Translations under genes and position numbers: made by a program
Assembly: GCA_035516175.1 (NCBI GenBank)
Contig: DATJAO010000066.1
Coordinates: forward strand, 1-64,000
Source of the DNA: DASPSR01 sp035516175
GTDB taxonomy: Bacteria > Nitrospirota > UBA9217
Direction: 5' to 3'
Length of the DNA: 64,000 nucleotides
Shown here: piece by piece, positions 16,497-24,815 of the stretch
Layout: each line of letters begins with the position of its first letter
How positions within the stretch are numbered: position 1 is the stretch's first letter
Notes under the pieces: generated by a model
Seen by the model: only the letters and a program-made list of their open reading frames with translations
What the model was told of the DNA's origin: nothing
Database searches by the model: none

Positions 16497-17282
16497 CTAT
16501 ATTAACGATTGCTCCTTCAGTTTCTTTATGACGGTTGTAATCTGATCTTCAATGCTACCAGTTAGAAACTCACGCTGGCCGCGAGGGGCAGGTGGAAAGA
16601 TCTTTACGACCTTCGTAGGGGAACCCTTGAGGCCGATCATGTTCTCGTCCGCATCGATGTCTTTTGCCGTCAGGGTCGTGACCTTGAGGCTTTTGGCCTT
16701 CATCTTTCCTTTGAGAGACGGCAATCGGGGCTGGTTGATCTCCTTCACCACCGTGATGAGGGCGGGAAGAGAGGTCTCAACGACGTCATAGCCTTCGTCC
16801 ATCATGCGCTCTGCCGTCATTTTACCGTTTTCAACCTTCTCGATCTTCCTTATGTAAGCGACAAAGGGGATCCCGAGCATGTCCGCGGTCTCCGGCCCTA
16901 CCTGTGCTGTGTCTCCGTCTATGGCCTGTTTGCCTGCAATCACAAGATCGAAATTCCCGATCTTTTTGATGCCTTTCGCGAGGGTGTACGACGTAGCCCA
17001 GGTATCGGCACCGGCAAAGGCACGGTCAGACAAGAGCACAACATCGTCTACACCCATGGCCACGGTTTCCTTGAGTGCCTCGGCAGCCTGCGGCGGCCCC
17101 ATAGTCACGGCTGTAACCTTGCCGCCGCGCTGTTCGCGCAGGCGAAGCGCCTCTTCTATTGCGTACATATCATAAGGGTTTATGATGCTTGGGACGCCAT
17201 CGCGGATCAAGGTGTTTGTCTCTCTATTGATCTTCACTTCCGATGTGTCCGGGACCTGTTTGACCAAAACGATAATGTTCAT
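16497..17282 (-). CDS. etfB: Electron transfer flavoprotein beta subunit, bifurcating-type signature
   Basis: The 261-residue protein opens NIIVLVKQVPDTSEVKI as in FixA/EtfB proteins. It carries GKQAIDGDTAQVGPETAD, where the DGDTAQVGP signature is typical of the electron-bifurcating and Fix-type Etf groups; simple mitochondrial-type EtfB proteins have a different sequence there. It would bind FAD and NADH together with EtfA. The gene order dehydrogenase-etfB-etfA(ferredoxin) equals that of the car operon. Bifurcation is inferred from signature and context. Confidence 0.93.
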   Translation of the reverse strand: MNIIVLVKQVPDTSEVKINRETNTLIRDGVPSIINPYDMYAIEEALRLREQRGGKVTAVTMGPPQAAEALKETVAMGVDDVVLLSDRAFAGADTWATSYTLAKGIKKIGNFDLVIAGKQAIDGDTAQVGPETADMLGIPFVAYIRKIEKVENGKMTAERMMDEGYDVVETSLPALITVVKEINQPRLPSLKGKMKAKSLKVTTLTAKDIDADENMIGLKGSPTKVVKIFPPAPRGQREFLTGSIEDQITTVIKKLKEQSLI

Positions 17283-17353
17283 TTTCTATAATTCTCCCAA
17301 CGTGGGCAGCCACACAGGGCTGTCTGTCCCTACATTGCTCTGTTTCCTGAATC

Positions 17354-18511
17354 CTATTTCTGCCTCGACGCTTCCTTGATCATGTCGAGGGCAATAACGT
17401 TCCGCTGAATCTGGTTCGTGCCCTCATAAATCTGGAGGATTTTGGCATCGCGCATCATTTTCTCAACAGGATATTCTTTCATGTAGCCCGAACCGCCCAT
17501 GACCTGTACCGCGTCCGTGGTCACTTTCATAGCTACATCAGTTGCGAAAAGCTTGGCCATGGCCGAAGCCCGGGAGAAGTCCTTCGCGCCGCTGTCGATA
17601 AAGCGCGAGACCGAGTAAATGAGCGAGCGTGCCGCTTCGGTCATGGTCTGCATGTCAGCAAGCATGTGCTGGATGGCCTGGAATGAGGTGACGGGCTGGC
17701 CGAACTGGACCCGGTGCCTGGCGAATCGGATCGCCTCGTCGATGGCACCCTGAGCCACACCGACGCCCTGGGCTCCCACACCGGTCCGGGAACTATCGAG
17801 GGTCTTCATGGCAACGATGAACCCCATGCCTTCTTTAGCGATAAGGTTTTCCTTGGGGATGCGGCAGTTATTGAAGATAAGTTCGGTGGTGGATGAGGCG
17901 CGAATACCCATTTTATTTTCCTTCTTGCCGAAAGTGAAACCGGGCGTTCCTTTTTCCACAATGAAGGCTGATGCACCGCGGGCGCCTTTGGACTTGTCCG
18001 TTATGGCGATGATGGTATAAACATCTGCTTCTCCGCCGTTTGTGATCCACTGCTTGGTGCCATTGATCACGTATTCGATGCCGTTCAGCTTGGAGGTGGT
18101 CTGAATGCCGCTAGCATCGCTTCCCGCATTCGCTTCAGTAAGGCCAAAAGCCACGAGCTTCTTGCCGGTGGCGATATCCGGGAGGTATTTTTTCTTCTGA
18201 GCATCGGATCCGTAGAGAAGAATGGGATAGGAGCCGAGGGCGTTGGCAGCATAACTGGTAGAAACGCCAAGACAGGCCTTAGACAGCTCTTCGACGGTGA
18301 TGCAGAGTTCGAGGCTCTTTTTCCCCAAGCCGCCGTACTCTTCTGGTATGTAAATGCCGAAGAGGTCTGCCTGGGCAATGGCCTTCATGATGTCCGAGGG
18401 AAACTTGTTCTGCTCATCAAGTTCGGCACGCACCGGCACAATCTTTTCAACGGCGATCTGTCTGGCAAGATCGCGGATCATTATCTGTTCTTCTGTCAGC
18501 AGGTAATCCAT
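17354..18511 (-). CDS. Acyl-CoA dehydrogenase
   Basis: The 385-residue flavoenzyme has the FAD-binding FGLTEANAGSDASGIQT and WITNGGEADVYTI segments, the GFARHRVQFGQP-type arginine motif, and a C-terminal QIYEGTNQIQRNVIAL with the glutamate typical of butyryl- and short-chain dehydrogenases. The start at 18511 is preceded by GGAGG with four bases spacing; six more codons upstream are less likely. It is followed by etfB and etfA, its likely redox partners, all inside the fatty-acid synthesis operon. It may oxidise acyl-CoA or, with bifurcating Etf, reduce enoyl-CoA; the direction cannot be decided here. Confidence 0.93.
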   Translation of the reverse strand: MDYLLTEEQIMIRDLARQIAVEKIVPVRAELDEQNKFPSDIMKAIAQADLFGIYIPEEYGGLGKKSLELCITVEELSKACLGVSTSYAANALGSYPILLYGSDAQKKKYLPDIATGKKLVAFGLTEANAGSDASGIQTTSKLNGIEYVINGTKQWITNGGEADVYTIIAITDKSKGARGASAFIVEKGTPGFTFGKKENKMGIRASSTTELIFNNCRIPKENLIAKEGMGFIVAMKTLDSSRTGVGAQGVGVAQGAIDEAIRFARHRVQFGQPVTSFQAIQHMLADMQTMTEAARSLIYSVSRFIDSGAKDFSRASAMAKLFATDVAMKVTTDAVQVMGGSGYMKEYPVEKMMRDAKILQIYEGTNQIQRNVIALDMIKEASRQK

Positions 18512-18573
18512 TGGTCCTCCATGTCCCATTTGTGAAAAGGAATCTGAAAGCGATCAGAGATGCGCTTAGTTCA

Positions 18574-19554
18574 TTACCACCGTACCAGGGCCGATGCCCA
18601 GGTAAGGCCCCCTCCAAAAGCTTCGAACAGGAGGAGGTGATTTTCTTTTATTCTGCCACGGCGGACTGCTTCATCAAGGGCAATGGGGATGGAAGCCGCC
18701 GATGTGTTGCCGTATTTGGGAAGATTAAGAACAACCTTTTCCATGGGCATATTCAGGCGTTGCGCCATGGCCTGGATGATCCTGAGATTTGCCTGGTGCG
18801 GAACAAGGAAGTCGATCTCTTCCGGATTCACCTTGTTGTGCTCCAGAGCTTCCTGCACCACTCCCTCGAGCGCCCTCACCGCTGCCTTGAAGGTCTCGTT
18901 GCCCTTCATTTTAACAAAGTGCATGCGTTTACGGATCGTATCATACGACGCAGGATGTTGGGCGCCGCCGGCAGGAACTTGGATTAAATCTCCAAGTGAG
19001 CCATCGGAATGAAGATGGGTGGAGAGAATCCCACGCTTACCCGCGTATCGCTGGATCACGGCTGCCCCGGCGCCGTCTCCAAAGAGGATGCAGGTCGTGC
19101 GATCCTCCCAGTCCGTAAACCGCGACAGGACTTCGGCCCCCACGAGGAGAATATTCTTATAAACATCGGCCTTGATGAAGGCGCTGGCAATGGACATCCC
19201 ATAGATAAAGCCGGAACAGGCCGCGGAAATGTCGAAGGCTGCCGCGTTTTTGGCGCCGAGCTTTTCCTGGAGTACGCAACCCATGCTCGGCAGGATCATG
19301 TCCGGCGTCATGGTCGCTACCATGATCAGATCCAACTCGTCCGCTACAAGCCCGGCGGCTTTGAGCGCTTTCCGGCTCGCCTCATAGGCGAGGTCCGAGG
19401 TGGTCTGGCCTTTTTCCGCGATTCTCCGCTCCCTGATGCCCGTGCGTTCGATGATCCATTCATCGCTGGTGTCAACGAGCTTTTCCAGATCATGGTTGGT
19501 GATGACTTTCTTGGGCGTATACGATCCAGTCCCTGTTATGCGTGCATGGATCAT
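18574..19554 (-). CDS. fabH: 3-oxoacyl-[acyl-carrier-protein] synthase III
   Basis: It starts fatty-acid synthesis by joining acetyl-CoA (or another acyl-CoA) with malonyl-ACP. The 326-residue protein has the triad Cys113 (ISAACSGF), His253 (PHQANLRI) and Asn283 (YGNTSAAS). Its ATG overlaps the plsX stop by four bases (ATGA), so the two are translationally coupled. The acyl-CoA dehydrogenase follows. Confidence 0.97.
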   Translation of the reverse strand: MIHARITGTGSYTPKKVITNHDLEKLVDTSDEWIIERTGIRERRIAEKGQTTSDLAYEASRKALKAAGLVADELDLIMVATMTPDMILPSMGCVLQEKLGAKNAAAFDISAACSGFIYGMSIASAFIKADVYKNILLVGAEVLSRFTDWEDRTTCILFGDGAGAAVIQRYAGKRGILSTHLHSDGSLGDLIQVPAGGAQHPASYDTIRKRMHFVKMKGNETFKAAVRALEGVVQEALEHNKVNPEEIDFLVPHQANLRIIQAMAQRLNMPMEKVVLNLPKYGNTSAASIPIALDEAVRRGRIKENHLLLFEAFGGGLTWASALVRW

Positions 19555-20564
19555 TTGGTTTTATCCAGCTCCATATTTTTTTCGATGTCCTCTTGTATGT
19601 GTTTGTTTACTTCGCTCTTCGAGAGTTCCGTGGCTACGCGGACCGCATTTTTGATTGCCCGGTCCGACGACCGGCCGTGGCTTATGATGCTGATGCCGTT
19701 GATGCCAACGAGCGGGGCACCGCCGTACTCGGCGTAGTCGATGCGTCGCTTGAGCGCTCGAAAGGCCGGCCGCATCATAAAATATCCGAGCTTCCGGATC
19801 AGGTTATCGCCTATGTTCTCCCGGATCATGAGGCCGATGGTCTCGGCTACAGCTTCTGATAGCTTAAGCACGACGTTACCGATGAACCCGTCGCAGACTA
19901 CGACATCTGCCTTGCCGCTCATCACGTCGCGACCTTCCACATTGCCGATGAAGTTGACCGAGGTCTCAGTCAGAAGCTTGAAGGCCTCCTTGGTGAGCTC
20001 GTTCCCCTTGGTCTCTTCTTCGCCGATGGAGAGCAGGCCAACCCTGGGGTTGGGGTTTTTGAGGAGATACTTTGCATACACCTCACCCATGATAGCGAAC
20101 TGCAGGAGATGGTTCGGCTTGCAATCTACGTTGGCACCTACGTCGAGCACAATGCACGTCTCTTTCATGGTCGGCATGAAGGTCGCAATGGCCGGACGTT
20201 CCACCCCTTCAAGCGGTCCGAGGACGAAGAGCGACGTGGCCATGGCAGCACCGGTATGACCCGCACTGATCACGGCGGCTGCGTCGCCGCTTTTGACGAG
20301 TTCATTGGCCACGCGGATGGATGAGTCTTTCTTTCTGCGGAAGACCGTTGCCGGTGAATCGAGCATATCCACCACTTGCGTGGCGTTCCGTACTTCTATC
20401 GGGAGTGTTTTTGCTTGATGGTGCTTCTTGAGCTCTGCCTGAATCAGTTCTTCGATCCCGACAAGGATGATGCCAATCCCGAGGTCTTTCGCCGCCTGCA
20501 CAGCCCCGGCAACGACGGCTTGAGGCGCGTTGTCTCCCCCCATGGCATCAACAGCTATCTTCAT
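19551..20564 (-). CDS. plsX: Phosphate acyltransferase
   Basis: It makes acyl-phosphate from acyl-ACP for phospholipid synthesis at the membrane surface. The 337-residue protein has the family start KIAVDAMGGDNAPQAVV and the segments SAGHTGAAMA, DVGANVDCKP and VVCDGFIGNVVLKL. It overlaps fabH by four bases and follows rpmF after an 81-bp gap holding a long inverted repeat. Confidence 0.96.
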   Translation of the reverse strand: MKIAVDAMGGDNAPQAVVAGAVQAAKDLGIGIILVGIEELIQAELKKHHQAKTLPIEVRNATQVVDMLDSPATVFRRKKDSSIRVANELVKSGDAAAVISAGHTGAAMATSLFVLGPLEGVERPAIATFMPTMKETCIVLDVGANVDCKPNHLLQFAIMGEVYAKYLLKNPNPRVGLLSIGEEETKGNELTKEAFKLLTETSVNFIGNVEGRDVMSGKADVVVCDGFIGNVVLKLSEAVAETIGLMIRENIGDNLIRKLGYFMMRPAFRALKRRIDYAEYGGAPLVGINGISIISHGRSSDRAIKNAVRVATELSKSEVNKHIQEDIEKNMELDKTK

Positions 20565-20584
20565 AACCTGCTCCCTGTAATATA

Positions 20585-20632
20585 AAAGGCAAAGGGGTAT
20601 ACCGAAAAAGACGGTATCATCCCTTTGCCTTT
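20585..20632. repeat. Long inverted repeat in rpmF-plsX gap
   Basis: AAAGGCAAAGGG (20585-20596) pairs perfectly with CCCTTTGCCTTT (20621-20632), and GTATACCG/CGGTAT extend the stem inwards with a small mismatch around an AAAAAGA loop. No T-run follows in the minus direction, so it is not a classical terminator. It may be a processing or attenuation structure separating the ribosomal-protein part of the transcript from the lipid genes. Confidence 0.6.
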
Positions 20633-20645
20633 GAGAACGCGGACA

Positions 20646-20828
20646 TTATATCTGTTGAACGGTTACAATTTCGCGGCCGTTATAGGTACCGCAAGACAGG
20701 CAGGCATGGTGGGGCTTCTTGACCTCCTGACACTGCGGACAAATCGATAGGTTTGGGGCTTTGAGGTGCTTGTGGGTACGCCGCTTATCCCTGCGGGATT
20801 TGGATGTTTTGTGTTTTGGGTTAGCCAT
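20646..20828 (-). CDS. rpmF: 50S ribosomal protein L32
   Basis: The 60-residue basic protein starts MANPKHKTSKSRRDKRR and has a four-cysteine zinc site Cys30, Cys33, Cys43, Cys46. It is a large-subunit ribosomal protein, in the usual place between yceD and plsX. Confidence 0.97.
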   Translation of the reverse strand: MANPKHKTSKSRRDKRRTHKHLKAPNLSICPQCQEVKKPHHACLSCGTYNGREIVTVQQI

Positions 20829-20846
20829 CGTTTGTGTATTACTCCT

Positions 20847-21362
20847 TTATTTTTTAAATAAGTCCTTCAGTATGGAAAACGCGCCGAATTCGCCATGGCC
20901 GTCTTTCTGACAACTGCATGCCGCTTCATTCAGGTTTGTTCCGCAGACCGGACAGAGCCCTTTGCAGTCGGGACCATGGAGCGGAACCATAGGAATGGAG
21001 ATAAGTAATTGCTCCTTTACAAGTTCTACAGGGTCGATTTCGTCCCCTTGGTAAAACTCCGTATCAAGCTCCGACATCTCGAGCTCATGTTCTGGAGACG
21101 TTCTCAAGGAGCTTATCGGCGCGAGATCGATGTTTAGTTCCGTATCAATTTTGTACGGAAAGTTCTTCAGACAGCGGCTGCACTCAAGCACGAGCTCGGC
21201 CTTTACCCGACCCGTTATAGTAAGGATTCCCGCTCCTGTCGGCTTGATGCTGAGAGCTGCTGTGAACGCTGTGGACGCCGTTCCTCTGTCGAACAGATCA
21301 AGCTTTTGCTCAAGCTCTAGTGTCAGCCCCTCTGGCGGTATGTCATTGATCTTGATAGCCAT
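20847..21362 (-). CDS. yceD: YceD family protein (DUF177)
   Basis: The 171-residue protein has the DUF177 core (VKAELVLECSRCLKNFPYKI) and ends with cysteine motifs CKGLCPVCGTNLN and CSC, probably a zinc site. The family is linked to 23S rRNA metabolism in E. coli and plants and almost always precedes rpmF. The start at 21362 is set by the consensus promoter at 21393-21421, which rules out the longer frame to 21413. A clear Shine-Dalgarno is not seen. Confidence 0.9.
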   Translation of the reverse strand: MAIKINDIPPEGLTLELEQKLDLFDRGTASTAFTAALSIKPTGAGILTITGRVKAELVLECSRCLKNFPYKIDTELNIDLAPISSLRTSPEHELEMSELDTEFYQGDEIDPVELVKEQLLISIPMVPLHGPDCKGLCPVCGTNLNEAACSCQKDGHGEFGAFSILKDLFKK

Positions 21363-21392
21363 TTTATTTGATTCCGGGGCTGTAAGCTTCGA

Positions 21393-21421
21393 ATTATATA
21401 GAGGAGCTCTCATTTTGTCAA
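21393..21421 (-). promoter_or_regulatory. Consensus sigma-70 promoter of the yceD-rpmF-fab operon
   Basis: On the minus strand a perfect TTGACA (21421-21416) and a perfect TATAAT (21398-21393) are 17 bp apart. It would drive 13 genes down to 9910. The leader to the yceD ATG is about 25 nt, and no operator was recognised. Confidence 0.8.
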
Positions 21422-21507
21422 GAAAAAAGACCGTGTATCCGTGTATGTACGTACTATGCGAGATCAGGACTAAGGGTTAAGGAGAGGGATGCGGAAGTGT
21501 TTTCAGA

Positions 21508-21687
21508 ATGGTCAGCCTTACCATAGATGACGTCAAACATCATTCAGAGGAAAAAAGGAAGAAGGCAGCCCGAACGATCAACTCGCTCGATGCCCTGTCC
21601 GAAGGAGCTCAAAAAGCGCAGAAAACTCCCGTTCCAAAACCGTCGGATCGGGAAAGTATGCGACTGGTCCTCAGTGCATTTCCGTAA
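21508..21687 (+). CDS. Possible small protein, unknown
   Basis: A 59-residue frame starts MVSLTIDDVKHHSEEKRKK and contains a charged, helix-prone segment. GGAAG lies about ten bases before the ATG. Its end overlaps the 3' end of bioA (opposite strand) by 17 bp. I do not recognise any family. Amino-acid composition is protein-like, but the frame is short and may be chance. The rest of the gap 21422-21507 shows no gene. Confidence 0.3.
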   Translation: MVSLTIDDVKHHSEEKRKKAARTINSLDALSEGAQKAQKTPVPKPSDRESMRLVLSAFP

Positions 21688-23044
21688 CCGTTTTAATAGC
21701 TCCATATACGATCTCAATCAGCCTCTTCAGCTCCCTCACCGAGATCGAAAGCGGCGGCATGAGTACGATGACGCTTCCCAGGGGCCTGATGATAAGGCCA
21801 TTCCTCCTTGCTTCTTGGATTACCCTGATGCCGATTTTTTCTTCCAGCGGGTATGGTTCCTTCGTCTCCTTGTTCTTCACGAGTTCGATACCGACCATGA
21901 ACCCCTTCTGCCTGAAGTCGCCTACATGTTCAAGTTCAGCGAAACGTTTCAGTTCTTTATTAAGAAGCGTGATCTTAGGCTGGAGTTTCTGGAGTGTCCG
22001 TTCCTTCTTGAAAAGATCGATATTCGCGATAGCTGCGGCGCAGGCGAGAGGGTTACCGGTATACGTGTGGCCATGAAAAAATGTCTTCAGTTCCTTGTAT
22101 TCACCGAGGAACCCCCGGTAAATATCTTCGGTTGTGAGTGTTGCAGCCAGTGGGAGGTACCCGCCGGTGATGCCCTTGGCCATTGCTAGAATGTCTGGAA
22201 GGACCTTTTCATGCTCGCAGGCGAACATGGCGCCCGTTCTCCCAAAACCCGTTGCGACCTCATCGGCTATCATAAGGATATTGTACTTCGTGCACAGTTC
22301 CCTGATCCTCCGCAAATATCCGGGCGGCTGCAGAAGCATGCCCGCGGCGCCCTGGACGAGGGGCTCGATGACGAGTGCTGCGACCTCATGGCTATGGGTG
22401 CGGATCACTTCTTCAGCCTGTTCCGCGCAGACGATTCCGCACGCAGGGTAGGTCCTTCCGAAGCTGCATCGATAGCAGTAGGGCGTCTCGATCTTCCAGG
22501 TATGAAAGAGGAGGGGTTTATATGTGGAATGGAAGAGGTCGATGCCGCCGACGCTCACGGAACCGATGGTATCTCCATGGTATGCTTCTTTGAGGGAAAT
22601 GAAGCCGGTCTTTGCCTTATGTTTTTCCCCTTTCTGCTGCCAGTACTGATATGCGATCTTGAGCGCGATCTCCACTGCCGTTGAACCGCTGTCGGAATAA
22701 AAGACTTTTGAGAGGCCTCTCGGTGCTATCTTGACCAGCTTTTCCGCAAGGAGAATCGCGGGCACGTTCGAAAGTCCGAGCAACGTGGAGTGGGCGATCT
22801 TCCTCAGCTGGGCGGACACGGCTGCGTTGATCTCTTTTTTCCGGTGGCCATGGATCGTGACCCAGAGAGATGACACTCCATCAATATATTTTTTCCCGCG
22901 GATGTCGGAGAGAATGCTTCCGATGCCGCTCTCGATTATGACCTGCTGGTCCTTTTCCCATTCAAGCATCTGGGTGAAGGGGTGCCAGATATATTCTTTG
23001 TCGAGCTTCTCAAGGCGAACTGCGGCAGGGTGTTTCGATGACAA
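21671..23044 (-). CDS. bioA: Adenosylmethionine-8-amino-7-oxononanoate aminotransferase
   Basis: It transfers the amino group of S-adenosylmethionine to KAPA in biotin synthesis. The 457-residue class III aminotransferase begins with YIWHPFTQM, contains SDSGSTAVEIALKIA and IADEVATGFGRTG, and has the PLP lysine at Lys290 (MAKGITGGYLPLA). A cysteine-bearing insertion (190-206) is usual in this BioA type. The start codon is TTG at 23044; no other start lies before the conserved region. A near-consensus promoter lies 40 bp upstream. No other bio genes are in the window. Confidence 0.92.
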   Translation of the reverse strand: MSSKHPAAVRLEKLDKEYIWHPFTQMLEWEKDQQVIIESGIGSILSDIRGKKYIDGVSSLWVTIHGHRKKEINAAVSAQLRKIAHSTLLGLSNVPAILLAEKLVKIAPRGLSKVFYSDSGSTAVEIALKIAYQYWQQKGEKHKAKTGFISLKEAYHGDTIGSVSVGGIDLFHSTYKPLLFHTWKIETPYCYRCSFGRTYPACGIVCAEQAEEVIRTHSHEVAALVIEPLVQGAAGMLLQPPGYLRRIRELCTKYNILMIADEVATGFGRTGAMFACEHEKVLPDILAMAKGITGGYLPLAATLTTEDIYRGFLGEYKELKTFFHGHTYTGNPLACAAAIANIDLFKKERTLQKLQPKITLLNKELKRFAELEHVGDFRQKGFMVGIELVKNKETKEPYPLEEKIGIRVIQEARRNGLIIRPLGSVIVLMPPLSISVRELKRLIEIVYGAIKTVTEMH

Positions 23045-23082
23045 GGACTCTTTCTCCGTTTCTTGCTCTTCGTGATGATTGT

Positions 23083-23110
23083 ATTATATTTTATCCGCCC
23101 TTTTTGTCAA
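23083..23110 (-). promoter_or_regulatory. Sigma-70 promoter of bioA
   Basis: On the minus strand TTGACA (23110-23105) and TATAAT (23088-23083) are 16 bp apart. The -35 box lies inside the palindrome at 23097-23123. Confidence 0.7.
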
Positions 23111-23123
23111 TGACAAAAAGGGC
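23097..23123. promoter_or_regulatory. Perfect 13-bp palindrome between bioA and degP, candidate operator
   Basis: GCCCTTTTTGTCA (23097-23109) and TGACAAAAAGGGC (23111-23123) are perfect inverted copies around one central A. It contains the bioA -35 box and ends one base before the degP -35 box. Nothing is transcribed towards it from either side, so a terminator role makes little sense. The core TTGTCA-A-TGACAA is a plausible binding site for a dimeric regulator. It does not match the E. coli BirA operator. Confidence 0.6.
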
Positions 23124-23153
23124 TTGAAAAGTCTCACTTCTTTCTGGTACAAT
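23124..23153 (+). promoter_or_regulatory. Sigma-70 promoter of the DegP-type protease gene
   Basis: TTGAAA (23124-23129) and TACAAT (23148-23153) are 18 bp apart. The leader to the ATG at 23208 is about 48 nt. Confidence 0.65.
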
Positions 23154-23207
23154 ACAATTTGTTCTCTTTAATGATAGCACGATCCACCAGGAGGATTTTT
23201 TTAAACC

Positions 23208-24707
23208 ATGACTAATAAAAAGAGATTCTATATCTCTGCTGGGTTCATTCTTGTGCTTGGTATCTTTGTCGGCCTTGTCCTGTCTTCTCACCTCGGCGTT
23301 ATCTCGCCACTCCCGGCCAAGAGTCAGATATCATCCAAGTCCCTTGACATCCTGACACAGTTGAGTGATGCGCAGTCCGAGGTCGCCGCAGTTGCTACTC
23401 CATCGGTAGTAAATATTTCCACGACAAGGGTCATCAAGTCACGAGAGGAGGCCCCCTTCGACTTGTTTGATGATCCGTTCTTCCGGAAATTTTTTGGAGA
23501 TCAGTTCCCGCATCCCAATGTTCCAAAGGAGCATAAGGAGCAGAGCCTTGGATCTGGTGTTATCGTTTCTGAGGACGGGTACATCGTCACGAACAACCAC
23601 GTGATAGAAAAAGCTCAGGAAATCAAGGTTTTGCTCTCGAACAAAAAGGACTATAGTGCCAAGCTCATCGGAGCGGACCCGAAGACCGATATCGCCGTCA
23701 TAAAAATTGACGGAAAAGGGCTGACGGCACTCCCTTGGGGCGATTCAAACAAGCTGAAAGTGGGCGAGATCGTATTCGCGATCGGGAACCCTTTCGGGTT
23801 GAACCAGACGGTGACCATGGGCGTGATCAGCGCCGTTGGACGGGCGAATGTGGGTATTGCGGACTATGAAGACTTTATCCAGACCGATGCGGCTATCAAC
23901 CCGGGCAACTCAGGCGGGGCGCTTATCAATGCCCGTGGCGAACTCATCGGGATCAATACCGCCATTCTCTCGAGGACCGGCGGCTATCAGGGTATCGGGT
24001 TCGCCGTACCGAGCATCATGGCCAAACAAGTTATGGACAGCCTGGTGAAGTACAAGAAAGTGGTGCGGGGCTGGCTTGGCGTTAGCATTCAGGACGTCAC
24101 GTCGGACCTGGCGGAAGAATTCGGGGTGAAGGACCTGAAGGGTGCGCTCGTGAGCGGTGTCATCAAGGGAAGCCCTGCGGATAAGGCTGCCATCAAACAA
24201 GGGGACGTGATCCTGCAGTACAACGGTAAGGTCGTCGAGGATACGGGACATCTCAGGAACATGGTATCGCAGACGCCCATCGGGACAAAGGTGCAGGTCA
24301 AACTGCTCCGTCAGAAGAAAGAAGTAGAAGTTGACGTGATCATCGCCGAACTGCCGAAGAAAATGGCCGAAGCGTCCTCAAGAAACACCGAAGAGCCTGA
24401 GGAAAACCCGGAGGAAAGCAGCGCGCTCACCGGACTTGTCGTCCGCGAGCTTACACCCGATCTTGCCGCGCGCCTCGGCATTGATGAGAATGAAAAGGGC
24501 GTCGTGATCGTCAAGGTTGACACCGACAGCAAATTGTTTGAGGCCGGCATCAGACCCGGGGATATCATACTCCAAATAAACCAGAAGAACATTGGTACGA
24601 TAGAGGATTATAAGAAGGCAGCGTCAAAGATACGGTCAAAAGAGAGAGTGCTGCTTCTCATACGCAGGAAGGGTGAAGACCTTTTTGTTTCAGTCAAGCC
24701 GGAATAG
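23208..24707 (+). CDS. Periplasmic serine protease of the DegP/HtrA family (Do type)
   Basis: The 499-residue protein has an N-terminal membrane anchor or signal (about 7-27), a trypsin-like domain with His131 (TNNHVIE), Asp161 (DPKTDIAVIKI) and Ser235 (NPGNSGGAL), and two PDZ domains (about 285-375 and 405-495). It degrades or refolds damaged envelope proteins. AGGAGG lies 13 bases before the ATG, a rather long spacing. It is transcribed alone, divergent from bioA. DegP, DegQ and MucD cannot be told apart by eye. Confidence 0.95.
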   Translation: MTNKKRFYISAGFILVLGIFVGLVLSSHLGVISPLPAKSQISSKSLDILTQLSDAQSEVAAVATPSVVNISTTRVIKSREEAPFDLFDDPFFRKFFGDQFPHPNVPKEHKEQSLGSGVIVSEDGYIVTNNHVIEKAQEIKVLLSNKKDYSAKLIGADPKTDIAVIKIDGKGLTALPWGDSNKLKVGEIVFAIGNPFGLNQTVTMGVISAVGRANVGIADYEDFIQTDAAINPGNSGGALINARGELIGINTAILSRTGGYQGIGFAVPSIMAKQVMDSLVKYKKVVRGWLGVSIQDVTSDLAEEFGVKDLKGALVSGVIKGSPADKAAIKQGDVILQYNGKVVEDTGHLRNMVSQTPIGTKVQVKLLRQKKEVEVDVIIAELPKKMAEASSRNTEEPEENPEESSALTGLVVRELTPDLAARLGIDENEKGVVIVKVDTDSKLFEAGIRPGDIILQINQKNIGTIEDYKKAASKIRSKERVLLLIRRKGEDLFVSVKPE

Positions 24708-24815
24708 CTTGTCTTTCTCCGGAGTGCGTTGTTCCCCCGATATCCATGCGGTATATCCATACTATTATTATAATATTCGTTTTTTCTTTCATATCACTCA
24801 AAGGAGGTGAAATGG

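Noticed and set aside
21363..21413. Longer N-terminus for YceD
   Set aside because: The extension begins inside the consensus promoter spacer, so it would not be transcribed.
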